In this document: positions 11,543 through 22,102 of the stretch, piece by piece | Layout: each line of letters opens with the position of its first letter | Position numbering within the stretch: position 1 is the first letter of the stretch | NCBI GenBank assembly: GCA_025526935.1 | Contig: JAHLKD010000021.1 | Span: 496,001-560,000, forward strand | DNA from: Cladochytrium replicatum | Lineage: Eukaryota; Chytridiomycota; Chytridiomycetes; Cladochytriales; Cladochytriaceae | Length of the DNA: 64,000 bases | Direction of reading: 5' to 3' | Position numbers and translations under genes: made by a program | Notes under the pieces: model-generated | What the model was told of the DNA's origin: nothing | The model's input: only the letters and a program-made list of their open reading frames with translations | The model's database searches: none

Positions 11543-14036
11543 TTAAACTTCAAGATAATAAAGTCTCGTTTGAGAATCATAGGCCATTGTCACCTCCTCA
11601 CCAACATCGTCAGCCGTGCACTCAAAACGCTCAAGCAGCCTTACATCGAAACTGGATGAAGCAGGACCATCAACCACTTTAGCTACTACCCACTTCTTTT
11701 CATCCTTTTCATTCCCCTCATTTTCGAACTCACTCACGACAAAGACGTAACCAAACCCTCCTTCCTCCGCTATTTTGTACTTGTGGAATGTTCCTTGCTT
11801 CAAATTGCTTTCGTTTCGTGAAGCAGACTCAACTGCCCGAGTTCTCTCAGCTTTATCCGCCTTGTACGCCCAGAACCGCGATTTTTCATTGTATTCAAGC
11901 TCGACTTCCGTTTGCATCACCCATTTGCTGCAAACCCAGCGATTTCCGAGATCCAGTTTCAAAGTTCCCGGTAGATCACCTTCAACGACATCAGCGACTT
12001 CCCAGCGCTCTTCGTCAATCGTTTGAATCAAGTACAAGTACATCGACCCTTGCAGGCTAGCAAGTGGGTTGGGTCGAACGAACACTCCAACCGCGTACGG
12101 TCGACGTCGTTCTGTCCACGCCTTGAGCTGTTCAGGATCTTTCGGTTGCGCATCTAGCTCTTCAGGTGTGTACCCTACGGCTGGCTGTCGCGTGCTCATA
12201 ACCTTCTTTCGAGTACTCGTGCGCGCATCCATGAGCATCCTCCAGAATTTCAGATAGAGGGCTCGTGCCTTGTCGGTTTCAACGCCCGCAGCGTCGCACC
12301 GTAAAACAAATGCTCCCTCAGAGAGCATCGACATCTGCCGGCCGGTTTCTGCTGGCACGATGACGACGGGATCAAGTTTGCCTATCTGGTGGGCGGCAAT
12401 CCAGTCGCGAAGCTGCTGGTTCGTCCAGGTGATGGGGTTCAGCGGATCCGGCTTCGGGGGAGGTGGAACCGCAACTTTCAACGGAGCGATGTACCTTAAG
12501 GTGTTTGTTGACTGAACAGCATCCAATATTCTATCAAATGTGTTGTTAGTGGACGGACATAATACTAAGCTACACCTCGTAAACCTACCCGGGCGAAACG
12601 CAAGCGATAATAACTGTCCGGCATGGACGAGGTGTTGACAGCTCGAAGCTAGCTTTCAGCACTCTCGTCAAACTTGATGATCGGTAGGGTACGTGTACGT
12701 GTTGCGGGCGACCCTTCCCTGGAGGTGCGGCAGCGAGAGCTCGGTTTCGGATACAATCTTTCAACGTCGAAAGACTTGCGTTGATAAGCTTAGATTCATT
12801 GATGCGCTCTTTTGTGTGATTCTTTGAATCAGAAGCCGACTATGAAACGATGGCCCATCAGATTAATCCAGCGAATTGTATCTTTGTGACGTACCTCAGA
12901 GCCGGCGAGATCAACCAAGAATAACACACCAGGCTCAGCATCAGGGCGAGCTGAGTCGGAAATGCTGATCTTGCAGACTGCATGACTTCTAGAGCTCTGG
13001 TAATTTCGTTCGGTCGCCCTCGTGGTTCGTAATTCGGCGCCCTCTTTGATTCCATCGAGAAGTGCTTGAGGATTCTCAACTTGAATCTCTCGAATGTTTG
13101 GGATGATAGATGCGCCAGTAGAGTCTTCGCGAATCACAAGCTCTTTGCGATCAGCCAGAAGATCATACGGAGTGTTTCCAAGAAGTTCGAAGAAACAGAT
13201 ACTCACGGACTGGTTGTCCGACTTCTTTTCAAAAATTTGCGTTGCAGTTGTCTGCTCGAGAGCTGCGGGACCAACTGAATAAGCGGGATCGCATGGAGTG
13301 AAGTAGTTTCCATACCACTAATGGTGTAGGTCTTTCCACTTCCAGTTTGCCTGTCATTGAAATTGGTTAATAAACGTTTTTTAAATGGGCCTATCATTGC
13401 TTACCCGTAAGCAATGATTGTTGAAACACGTCCACCAACAGCAAGGTCGATCAACGATCCCACGTTGGTGCGATGATAAACGGCATCGTTGTCGTCCTCC
13501 GCGCCGAAAGCAGCGTCGACTTCAAAATCGGTCCTTGAAAGTGTGAACGTGCCCGCAAACTTGAACTGGAGATTGAACATATGTGCGAAATCGGCCCTGT
13601 CATTTGCCGATGTGAATAAGGCGTAGAACTGCTCGTTCTCAATCTCCTTGGGAAGGAGGGGACGGGTTCGAACGCATACGATGTGGTCGCGCTCGGTCGG
13701 ATCAATCGGAACCGATCGAGACTTGCTCTTCGGGAGTTTTTTGACTTGATCGTTGATCTCGTCGTTCAGACGTTCCTTCTCCCGTTTGATGCGGTTGTCT
13801 CGAATCCTTGTTTCGGTTGAGCTGACCTTGAAGTATCCTGCAGTGGACGTGTAAGCTTAGGTTCCCTTTCGATAAATTTTCAAAGCACCCATGCGTTTCC
13901 CTAGCTCTTTGGTCCAGGAGGTTTCGCCACCGTCTTCATCTTGGTTGAAGGCTGGAGGAAGTCCAACAACAGGGTCGGAGACGCTTGCGGCCCGGGCTTC
14001 GTGAACTTCGGCGTTGTTGATCAACTCTTGTGTCAT
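11543..14036 (-). CDS. Kinesin motor protein with C-terminal SAM-like region (copy 2)
   Basis: Paralogue of the gene at 5254-7791. Exons are 14036..13889, 13837..13405, 13350..13316, 13262..12895, 12839..12589 and 12530..11543, giving 740 residues. Exons 3, 4 and 5 have exactly the same lengths in both copies (35, 368, 251 nt) and all intron phases agree. Motor hallmarks are kept: GQTGSGKT, switch I NYQSSRSH (Tyr for Asn at the second position), DLAGSE and NTLRYIAPL. The same shortened loop L5, SAM-like region and duplicated tail unit are present. The N-terminus (MTQELINNAEV) differs most. It presumably has a related spindle or flagellar microtubule role, since the fully conserved ATPase motifs argue against a pseudogene. 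Subfamily uncertain. Confidence 0.93.
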
Positions 14037-14789
14037 AATGTGATAAAAATGTCGACATCAGATGGAAAGTGGAATGTGGAATCATAAAAACATTTGCCTG
14101 ATGCCACCCCCGCCTGGTCACCTATATGACCGCTTTCGGTGGTTAATTACGGGTGTTGCAGAGCTTGGGGACCTTGCGAATAATGTCTTGGCAGTGGGCG
14201 AAATTACACAAATTGCCTTGGGCAAGGATGTTCACTAAATTGGGCAGCCCCACAACTAAAGGCTCAACTGGTGATGAAACCTGCGGACAATCAAGGCTCC
14301 TGAACACCACACACTGGTACAGTTTCCATCCGCCAATATAGCAGCCGTCGAGTGCTGTGCAATCTCTTGGCGTTCACCACGTCTTCAACAATACACACAC
14401 CCCCCAACTAACAATGAGTCTCAAGGATGAATCCATGAATCCATTTCTCCTGCATTGCCAGAAGAAACTTGTACATTCTCCTACGGGGATCGGATCTGAT
14501 TCAATGAGAATGTGATATATCTGCAATATTGCAAGAAAGGTGTGTAGTCTGGGAATTCTGCTGTGGCGGGACCAAATACTCCTGGTAGCAAATGTGCAAA
14601 CAAAAAGGCTGGCAGGTGTGGATAAGCTGATGGCTGGGACGCCGTTCGTAAGTGCGATGAGGGATGCGAAAGATCCCCATGAGAGTGTCCCGTAACCCAG
14701 ATTGTGCCAGCGGCGTAGAACTGCCGGATTGCTTTAAATCACGAAATGGACTTCAGTTGTGTTTACACTTTGCTGCACACCAAGCACCC
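14037..14789. other. Intergenic, no gene seen
   Basis: About 750 bp between kinesin copy 2 and the lipase remnant. Only short open frames; nothing recognisable. Confidence 0.5.
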
Positions 14790-15283
14790 CTAATTACAAT
14801 GTTTGGGCGACGTTGTGGAGAAATTAGTGTAATTGAAGTTTGGGTGATATTGAATACAATCTTCTCGGCAAGTATTGGGGGCATTGGCCGCCGCACAATT
14901 GTATATGATGTATCCGGTCCAGGTTGTTTCCTGCGGACATGAGAGAGTGAACTTGTCCTAGCAGTGACAGATGAGAAATCTACCAATAGACCTACATTGG
15001 ATCCTTTCATTCGACTTGTCTCGTGCTGATGTTGCGCCAGTGGGGAATGTCGGACTTAGACCCTGAAAGATAGTACCACAATTTCATCATGCTCATCACC
15101 AAAAACATAACCCCGAACTCCATCCGAATCCCAGCCGAGTGTGTTTGACACATCACGTTTCCAATCATTGTTCTTCGATGTAATCAAAGTTTCACTGTGT
15201 GGATGATGCTCGCCAAAACCAACCCAAGCACGGGTGGCGCATACACGTTTCAGCGACCTTCGCAATCCCTGGGAGATTTCCAT
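14790..15283 (-). pseudogene. Remnant of a class-3 lipase (Atg15-like)
   Basis: Two pieces lie in different frames on the minus strand. The first (15283..15056) reads like the start of a class-3 lipase domain of the Atg15 type: TLGWDSDGVRGYVFGD followed by EIVVLSFR. It stops directly after SFRV, where a Gly-Thr/Ser would be expected. The second (to a stop at 14790) reads DKFTLSCPQ, then WTGYIIYNCA and a row of cysteines, matching the Cys-rich part that follows in Atg15-like proteins. The catalytic GxSxG region is missing. The 5' end abuts the promoter of the F-box/WD40 gene. I read it as a decayed fragment; very short introns could also join the pieces. Confidence 0.42.
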
Positions 15284-15383
15284 CTGGCGGAGAAACGGCG
15301 CCGCTGCTATTGTGCTGAATTAACTCGAAACAGCGATCCGAGGATCACTACTCATTCGGATTACTGACACTTTCGCGTTCACG

Positions 15384-17511
15384 ATGAACGGAGACAACTC
15401 AGTCAGAGACGATCTGCATGATTTACTCCGCCAGAACGTCAACCTTGCCACCCTGACCGAAGAAGAGAAAGCTGGTGAGTTTGAGCAGTGCAGCATTATT
15501 AAATAGACTTGCTTATTGATGGAATTGCTCCAGAGCTTGCTCTTCAACTACTCTTGTCGGTCAAAACTCTCACACTTTCAAAGGTCACAGCTAAATTGGT
15601 CCCTCTTCTACATCGTGATTTCATCACAAACCTACCCAAGGAGCTCGGAGTGCAGATCTTGGGTCTTACTGATGTGTCTTCAGTTGCTCGGGCTGCTCGT
15701 GTATGCAAGAGCTGGACCGTCGTTGCGCTTGACTCCTCAGTCTGGAGACTTCTCTTCCGAAAATATCGATTCAAAGTGAATCGCTCATTTCTCGAAAAAT
15801 GCCTTTCACAGCCGGGTCTGTTTTGGGCGCGAGCTCTCGAGAAAAACGTGATGGTTGCTGCGAAATCGGTTGAATCCACTCTCCATGCACCTCCACCCAT
15901 CGCACGTGGTCCTTCTGCAGTCGCTTCAGTGACAATGGCAAGATCACATAGTGGAAATTCGGTGTTTAGCGGTGGCGGAACCGACGAAGGCTGGTTCGGA
16001 CTCGGTGTAGAGATGCGTCGTGCAAGCATCGCTTCCTCTTATTTCAGTGCATCCAGAAGAAACTCGGCAACAAACTATCAATTAGAAAAAGACGCTTCGT
16101 CTTCAGTACCTCCTCCCATGACACTTTCTCCATCGGCGAGCAGTAACATGGTACTAATTGGCACTGACAGCGGGTTCCTCGATCGGGTGTCGTTGTATGC
16201 ATCAGGAAACTTGGTTGGCTCACCATCTCTGGACTTAGCATCTGGATCTGGTACTCCTTCCGATAAACAAGGCCTTTTGCAGTGGATGGGGATCAGGCGG
16301 GGAAGCTCGCAGAACGAAAGCGGTTCATACCCATCAGGAACCGCCTCCCCTTTATCACTTTCGGCATCCGTTGCATCAATACAATTCGATACTCTTCCCA
16401 CTGAGCTGGACTGGCGATACATTCTCAAGCAGGGGATCGAACTGCACCAGAACTGGACCGATGGTCGTTTTAAGGCGAAAGAGCTCGCAGGACATGATGA
16501 TGCTGTGTATTGCTTACAATTTGACAATGACAAGATCGTGTCAGGATCTCGCGATGGTGAGTTTGAAGTGAAGGTGTTTAAAATAAATCTAAACATGTGC
16601 TTTTAGAAACTATTCGCATTTGGGATACGAATACAGGAGCACTTCGAAGAATTCTGGCGGGCCATACCTCGTCTGTGCTTTGCTTGCAATACTCTGACAA
16701 CACACTCATTTCTGGGTCGAGCGACGCAACTTTAATTCAGTGGGATCTTGCGACTTCAAGAGTCGTTAGAACTCTTCACGGTCACACAGACAATGTACTT
16801 TCAGTTGGATTCGATGACAGACATATTGTATCATGTTCAAAAGATCGGACAGTGCGAATTTGGAAGCGAAGGAATGGGGAGTCTGTCGGAACTTTGAAAG
16901 GTCATCGCGGAGCCGTGAACTCCCTGCAGTTCAAGCGAGGTATCGTGGTCTCTGCAGCAGGAGGTGAAATTTGCGGACAACTCTTGTGATTTCTGCTTAG
17001 CTGATGTTTTAGATCGTACCATCAAGTTGTGGTCAATCGAAACAGGACAACAGATGCGCACACTGCAAAGTCACACCGGCGCAGTTGCAAGCGTTCACTA
17101 CGATCCTTCCACGCACCTGGTTGTTTCGGGAGCATCGGACAACACAGTTAAAGTGTGGGACACACGGATCGGGGAGTGTACAGGCACTCTTAGTGGTCAC
17201 TCCAGTGTTGTTCGTGTTGTACAGTCGGATGGAGTTCACAGAATCGTTTCGGGCAGCTATGATAGAACAGTGCGCGTTTGGGATCTTCGGACAGGCAAGT
17301 GCTGGAGCGAGCTGGATGGACGAAACGGCGGACATAAGGAGAAGGTGTTTGCACTCGGTCTGGATGAAACAAGAGTGGTCAGCTGTAGCGAGGACAAGGT
17401 ACGCAGGGCATTCTACGTCCCGAATACAAATATTCAATGTTTCTCATTTACACCAAGCGAATTGTGGTGTGGGACTTTTCGCACGCCGTTGACGAGCGAT
17501 TCTTTGTATGA
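15384..17511 (+). CDS. F-box/WD40 protein (SCF ubiquitin ligase substrate receptor)
   Basis: A probable substrate adaptor of an SCF (Skp1-Cullin-F-box) ubiquitin ligase, of the Cdc4/Met30/FBXW type. Exons are 15384..15474, 15507..16556, 16607..16963, 17013..17398 and 17458..17511, giving 645 residues. The F-box lies at ~69-115 (FITNLPKELGVQILGL, then ARVCKSW and LDSSVWRLLF). A Ser-rich, probably disordered linker (~120-355) follows. Seven WD40 repeats fill ~358-645, each with the usual ending, for example SGSRDETIRIWD, SCSKDRTVRIWK and SGSYDRTVRVWDL. Intron 1 is only 32 nt, yet both frame and sequence need it. Which substrate it binds cannot be told from sequence alone. Confidence 0.92.
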
Positions 17512-18639
17512 TTGCTCAGTTGTGCGGTAATGATGAAAGCCAAGGCCGCAAGTATTTTATTCTACGCTGCATGTATTAAAGTGCCATTTGCTCTAATCTG
17601 TAGTTGGTTGTGAATATTACTATCTACGCTATTTACATTGGTTCATTGGTCGAGAACTGGTCTGGCTCAGTGGGAAAGGTGCTGTTTACAAACATTGAGG
17701 CTGTTCTTATCCAGTGGTGCTCAACCTTCTCATGAACTTATTAGTAGTTGCTGTTAAAATTACCCCTGCGCATGATCCCAAAGATTACCCAATGGGCAAG
17801 CATCACAACTTCCCTTTCGTCAATCAATCAACGGGAATGGCTGGCAATTTGAGTTTGATTGTTGGACGCTCGTTGTTTCTTATTGCTGACAGGAATAGGG
17901 CTTGCAACGTTTCTACGCTCGTGCGGCTGTACTGGAAAGCTCAAAGAGCTTGGTATTTACAAGGAAACAAAAGACAACCCCATGACTCTTCCTTACCGCG
18001 AGTGGGGTCCGAATGGTTTCAGTTTTACTTCTTCTTAAAACTACCCACTGAGCCAGAATACCAAGGTATTCTAGCCACAGTGTCAGTTGCCCTTATCCCT
18101 TGATATCCAACACTTCTTGTCTGGCTGGCAGCCACTTGACAGCTGTGTTTTCCCATTCCTTCCCACACTTGCCACGCTTGCTTCAGCAATGTTTGCTGAG
18201 AAATTTTCGCTTGCAGGCAGGCACGGGATGCCCTGTGTATGAAAACCACAAATTGGACACGAATTGCGACCAGCCGGCAGATTGCCCGCCGAAGGGTTGC
18301 CCTTCAATGAATGATCGTTATTTACGTGATTCTGTGCCCACATAGCCATCCATTATTTGGCACAAATTGACAAAATTCGAAAATTCATATTGCAACAGCG
18401 GAAGCCCTTTCAGGGAATGGACCGGCACTAGGAGCGCCGAGCGCAATTGGAATCACATTCTTAGAGAGCAAATACAGAATTGCCACATTGCGAAATCGCA
18501 ACAACCAAAAAACAGTTAGGACACAAAAAAACGTAATAGAAAGAGCTCGCTTCCCACCGGCAGGGCATAAAACCCAAAAAGAAAGCAACTAAAGGCCAAA
18601 TCAAACCGCACTAATATACTCCGTAATCAAGCCCCCTTC
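17512..18639. other. Intergenic between convergent genes, with inverted repeat
   Basis: About 1.1 kb between convergent genes. No convincing coding frame. It contains a perfect 14-nt inverted pair annotated separately and a near-palindrome GAATACC-AA-GGTATTC at about 18055-18070. Confidence 0.5.
17661..18057. repeat. 14-nt inverted repeat pair resembling Pol III A boxes
   Basis: TCTGGCTCAGTGGG at 17661-17674 (plus) is repeated perfectly on the minus strand at 18057-18044. Both contain TGGCTCAGTGG, which fits the tRNA A-box consensus. On the minus strand a weak B-box-like ATTCGGACCCC follows about 30 nt later. No cloverleaf folds by eye, so this may be a tRNA-derived SINE remnant, or chance. 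Confidence 0.35.
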
Positions 18640-20003
18640 TTACGCCTGCTTGTCCACGACAACCTCCAAATTCTCCACGTGCCTGTACCGCTCGGGCACA
18701 GTGGCGATGTTGTAAGGCTCGACCCACTCATTCGGGTTGATCTTGACCGACCTGGCCATAAGGCTGGTCAGCTCGAGCCTAAAGTCTTCGCAGAACTGGT
18801 CCATGGGCAGGTCGTTCGCGTCGTATCCGAACGGGTTCTCGATCTCCCCGCCAATGTTTTCGATTCCGAGCAGACAGAAGGCGCCGAGGAAGACGATGGG
18901 GATGGTGAGCCATTTGACCTGGCCGACGATCTGGAAGGGGAGGGCGACGAGGTAGATCATCACGATCTGTTTGAGGAGGGAGGAGTAGGCGAGGGGGACC
19001 GGGGTGTTGCGGACGCGCTCAAAGTTGGTGAAGCTGTCGACGAGACCGTTTATGGCGGTGTTCATCTGAGGTCAAATACAATAAGAAACTCAAAGTGAGA
19101 ACAAAAATGAGATGAGGCCTCACCAATCCTTGGATGTTGACGTCAATGTAGTCCTTTGCTTTGCACACTGCAACGTAGGCAGCAAGGTGATGCGTGACGT
19201 CCAAGGGGATGATGCGACCTTCCTCCGCTTTGAAGCTGTTAATGTGGTCGTCCGAGAACTCTTTGATGTGGCGGAGGTACGGTGCGAGGTCTTCATAGTC
19301 AATGTCGTCCTCGTCACGGAGGTAGTGTTTCGATGCAGTCGCGAAGGCAAGGAGGAGGTTCATGGCACCGCATTTCTCCTCGTACTCTTTAGGGGTGAGA
19401 TGACCTGACTTTGCGTGAATGCCGATCCAGATGAGGCGAGAGAGGTTGCGGAGGTTCACAAAGACGGTTCCCCAGAGACGACGACCTTCCATGTAGCGCT
19501 CGTAGGCGGTGTTGGTTCGGAAGACCACGAGCAGACCGAGGACCACACCGAGAACCTGATAAATGAGTGTGAATATTGGTGGGAAAAGGATGAAACATAT
19601 GATACTTACGGTTATGAGAATTGTTGAGTTTGGTGGGAGCCATGAAGTGAAGAATTGGGTGTATTGGAACTGAAGGGATGAGATGCATTGTGTTCATGAG
19701 CAATTGAAGATAGTCGACCGATTTTTTGTCACTCACAAGAACAACAATCAAGACAGACCATAGAGTGACCGCGAGCACTGGCAAAGCAACGGCAGGGATG
19801 ACAGTGCCCGAGATGGCAACAAGCTCGGCCCAGGCGTAGCTATAGGCGGATTGCAAGTTCAGCAAGGAAAAATAAGCCGATAGTGCTGGTCCATACCCCT
19901 TCTGGTTGCCCGTTTTTCTCAGCACCACCTTGTGTCTGCGCGACTTTTTGTATGACGAAGTTGTGCTAGCGGGAGTGATTGGGCGAGCGTGCAGGTCAGC
20001 CAT
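18640..20003 (-). CDS. Bestrophin/UPF0187-family chloride channel
   Basis: An anion-channel-type membrane protein. Exons are 20003..19737, 19669..19610, 19555..19124 and 19065..18640, giving 394 residues. Family marks: an early hydrophobic pair around YSYAWAELVAISGTVIPAV, then VLGLLVVFRTNTAYERYMEGRRLWG (a FRTN/SYxR-type signature with Arg and Trp), a central soluble part rich in charged residues, and the C-terminal pair of helices ending in GIENIGGEIENPFGYDANDLP, where the acidic run matches the bestrophin Ca2+-clasp region in position. The annotated start is the first ATG in frame. Fungal members are poorly studied; the role in ion balance is inferred. Confidence 0.88.
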
Positions 20004-20066
20004 TGAAAGTGCAGTGGGGATGGGCAATTTAGGAGAAATTTAAAGTCGACAGAGCGACCGGTGGCT

Positions 20067-20392
20067 TTAACGAACAACCAGCAAGCCACAGAAGTGGCCG
20101 GTGGCGAAAGCAATGGAGAGCGCCGGGTTCAGGACACCACCAGAGATGCGGTAGAAGATGAACACGGCAATAACGAGACCGAACCAAAGGCGAGGGAGAT
20201 GGTCAGGAACAACGCGGACGGTTGGTCGTATTTGGTGGCCACTGGGACGGATCCGACACCGACAAAGAGGAAGAAGAGTGTGCCGAGAAGCTCACCGAGA
20301 CCCTGCAAGAGCAGAGCCTGGAACTCGGTCAAACTGTGGGTGGTGGCAGCTGAGTGGACGTACCTGGACGAGGAGGCTTCGTTGGATGGCAT
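20067..20392 (-). pseudogene. Aquaporin (MIP family) fragment, frameshifted and truncated
   Basis: From an ATG at 20392 the frame reads, after an optional 30-nt intron, LLQGLGELLGTLFFLFVGVG, the first helix of a MIP channel. At about 20180-20186 the frame is lost. One base out of frame it continues FGLVIAVFIFYRISGG and then VLNPALS, the first NPA loop. A stop follows at 20069-20067, so only the first third of an aquaporin remains. No second NPA motif lies downstream, where the bestrophin gene begins 64 nt later on the same strand. It is a broken gene, or the edge of an old rearrangement. Confidence 0.7.
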
Positions 20393-21312
20393 TTTCAAAA
20401 AGATCTAAGGGGCAAAACGAAAGTCAGAGGTCACACCGTTCACCCACTCCAACCAAGAGTGTTGGTCCCCAACACAACGCTGATACACCTTCCCGATATT
20501 GAACAATACATGTTGAAATAGGTTATTTCGTACCTGATTCTGTTTGTATTGCTCGAGGTCCTTTCAAGGATCACTGCAGACAGTTGACGTACGAAGTAAT
20601 GAATATGAATGTGTGCACCAAGTAGGAAGGTCTCAGCCTGATCACTTGCTTTTGGCTCAATGATTTTGTTGCAGATGTTCGACCAAAACAATGCTGGCCA
20701 TTGATATTCGTATGCTGGTTAATCTCCCATGCTTTCCTGGGTAGTCTCAACCATGGGCTCACGTAGCAGTGGAATCTTTTCGATTGAAAACTGGATCAGC
20801 AAGATTGCTGTGGTCGGTGTGACTGTCATGGCATTCTTAATAAAGATTTATAAATTGATTTGATTTTCCCCCCAGGCGCATGCTTAACGGAAGGCATTCG
20901 AGTGAGGCTGGTGATATCGCGGCAGAGAATAAACTTCGTTCTAGCGTTGACATGATGCTCAGAAAGCGAAAGTAGCTGATCCTCTTAAAACGGGTGGCGG
21001 GCGTGTCATCTATCTCTGGGGGCAAGGTTACGAATTGTATGGATTCAATAGGATAAGCAAAGTAGGGCTAGCAATAGGTGCGGGGCGCCGATGCGATTCT
21101 TTGAGATGGCGGGTGGATTGACTCGGTCACAGGTGGGTCCACAGGTACAAAACTTGTTGAATGCAGTTGGTTTCACAATATACATTGGTGATGGTACAAA
21201 TACGGAGCGTCTGATTACTACACGATGTGGTTCGGCTTGATGTTCATGTGTTCCGCCGGCGCTTGTGTTGTTTTCTATTCTTTGGCAAGACGATTTTTCA
21301 AACTTCTCGAGA

Positions 21313-21362
21313 ACGTCAACGCACAAACTCTCTGTCGACGTCAACGCACAAACTCTGTGTCG
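21313..21362 (+). repeat. Two-copy 25-nt tandem repeat
   Basis: Units at 21313-21337 and 21338-21362 differ at a single base. Function unknown. Confidence 0.85.
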
Positions 21363-22038
21363 TCGTGACAAAAAACATAAAATCACTAACATCTTAAAAA
21401 ACTATAACACTGAGTCGTTGTTTTACATTACTAATATGTGTAGTGTTTACACCATTCCATCATTTTTTGAAATATAATGAAAGTTTCACCCAGAATCTTA
21501 TTGAAGTACTCGCGAAGCTTGCTCAGGGGCATACGCTCAAATGGTTGTTTCACTCATGCGTCCAGTGATTGTTCCGGCGGTTGACGGCCCCGAGGTAGTC
21601 GAATAAATGGAGCATGCTTAAGATTTTTACCCGTCCTTCTTGAATTCATCATGATATATTAACTGGATATCATTACGACATCTGGTATATGGATCGGAGT
21701 TTATCACATCGGTTAAAATGAGCGCACGCCGAACACTGATCGATGAAAATTTTGCAATTGTGCCTGAACGCGCAAATTATTACTATCAAAAGTTGCTCGC
21801 TTCTTCGTCATCGGTAAACGTTCGATGCTTTATTGTGCTTGTCTCCGTGAACAAATACTTGGCGTCAAATAAACGAGCAAATGACCTATCAAAGGGCAAC
21901 AATTGAAACCGGTCTGCGCCCACCCAACGATATGGATGTTGGCTTCACTCCTTGTTGAGGCGCATCATTCAAGCCCTTCGCATTTTGTCACTTTTCTTGT
22001 CTTGTATGCATTATTATGTACAGTATGAAGGCCAGGCG

Positions 22039-22046
22039 TATATAAA
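22039..22046 (+). promoter_or_regulatory. TATA box of the P450-like gene
   Basis: TATATAAA overlaps the first in-frame ATG (22046) of the open frame. A TATA box at that place makes the upstream ATG an unlikely start and favours the ATG at 22103, 57 nt downstream. Confidence 0.55.
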
Positions 22047-22102
22047 TGAGGACCCCGACCACCCTTAACGCAGTGCAGATAAATCGACATAACAAAGCCG
22101 TG

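Larger units (their letters stand above)
20393..22102. other. Intergenic, about 1.7 kb
   Basis: No gene seen on either strand. It holds a two-unit 25-nt tandem repeat (21313-21362) and, at its right end, the TATA box of the P450-like gene. Base composition is AT-richer than the flanking genes. Confidence 0.5.

Noticed and set aside
17661-17740. Functional tRNA gene from the A-box-like sequence
   Set aside because: No acceptor stem, D-stem partner or proper T-arm can be formed.
17714-18103. 129-codon plus-strand open frame
   Set aside because: No ATG-led family match, unlikely composition and it overlaps the inverted repeat; probably chance.
21045-21392. Minus-strand 115-codon frame
   Set aside because: It runs through the 25-nt tandem repeat, begins without ATG and shows no motif.
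22046-22102. Upstream ATG of the P450-like gene as the start
   Set aside because: It overlaps a TATATAAA box, and the membrane anchor follows directly after the ATG at 22103.
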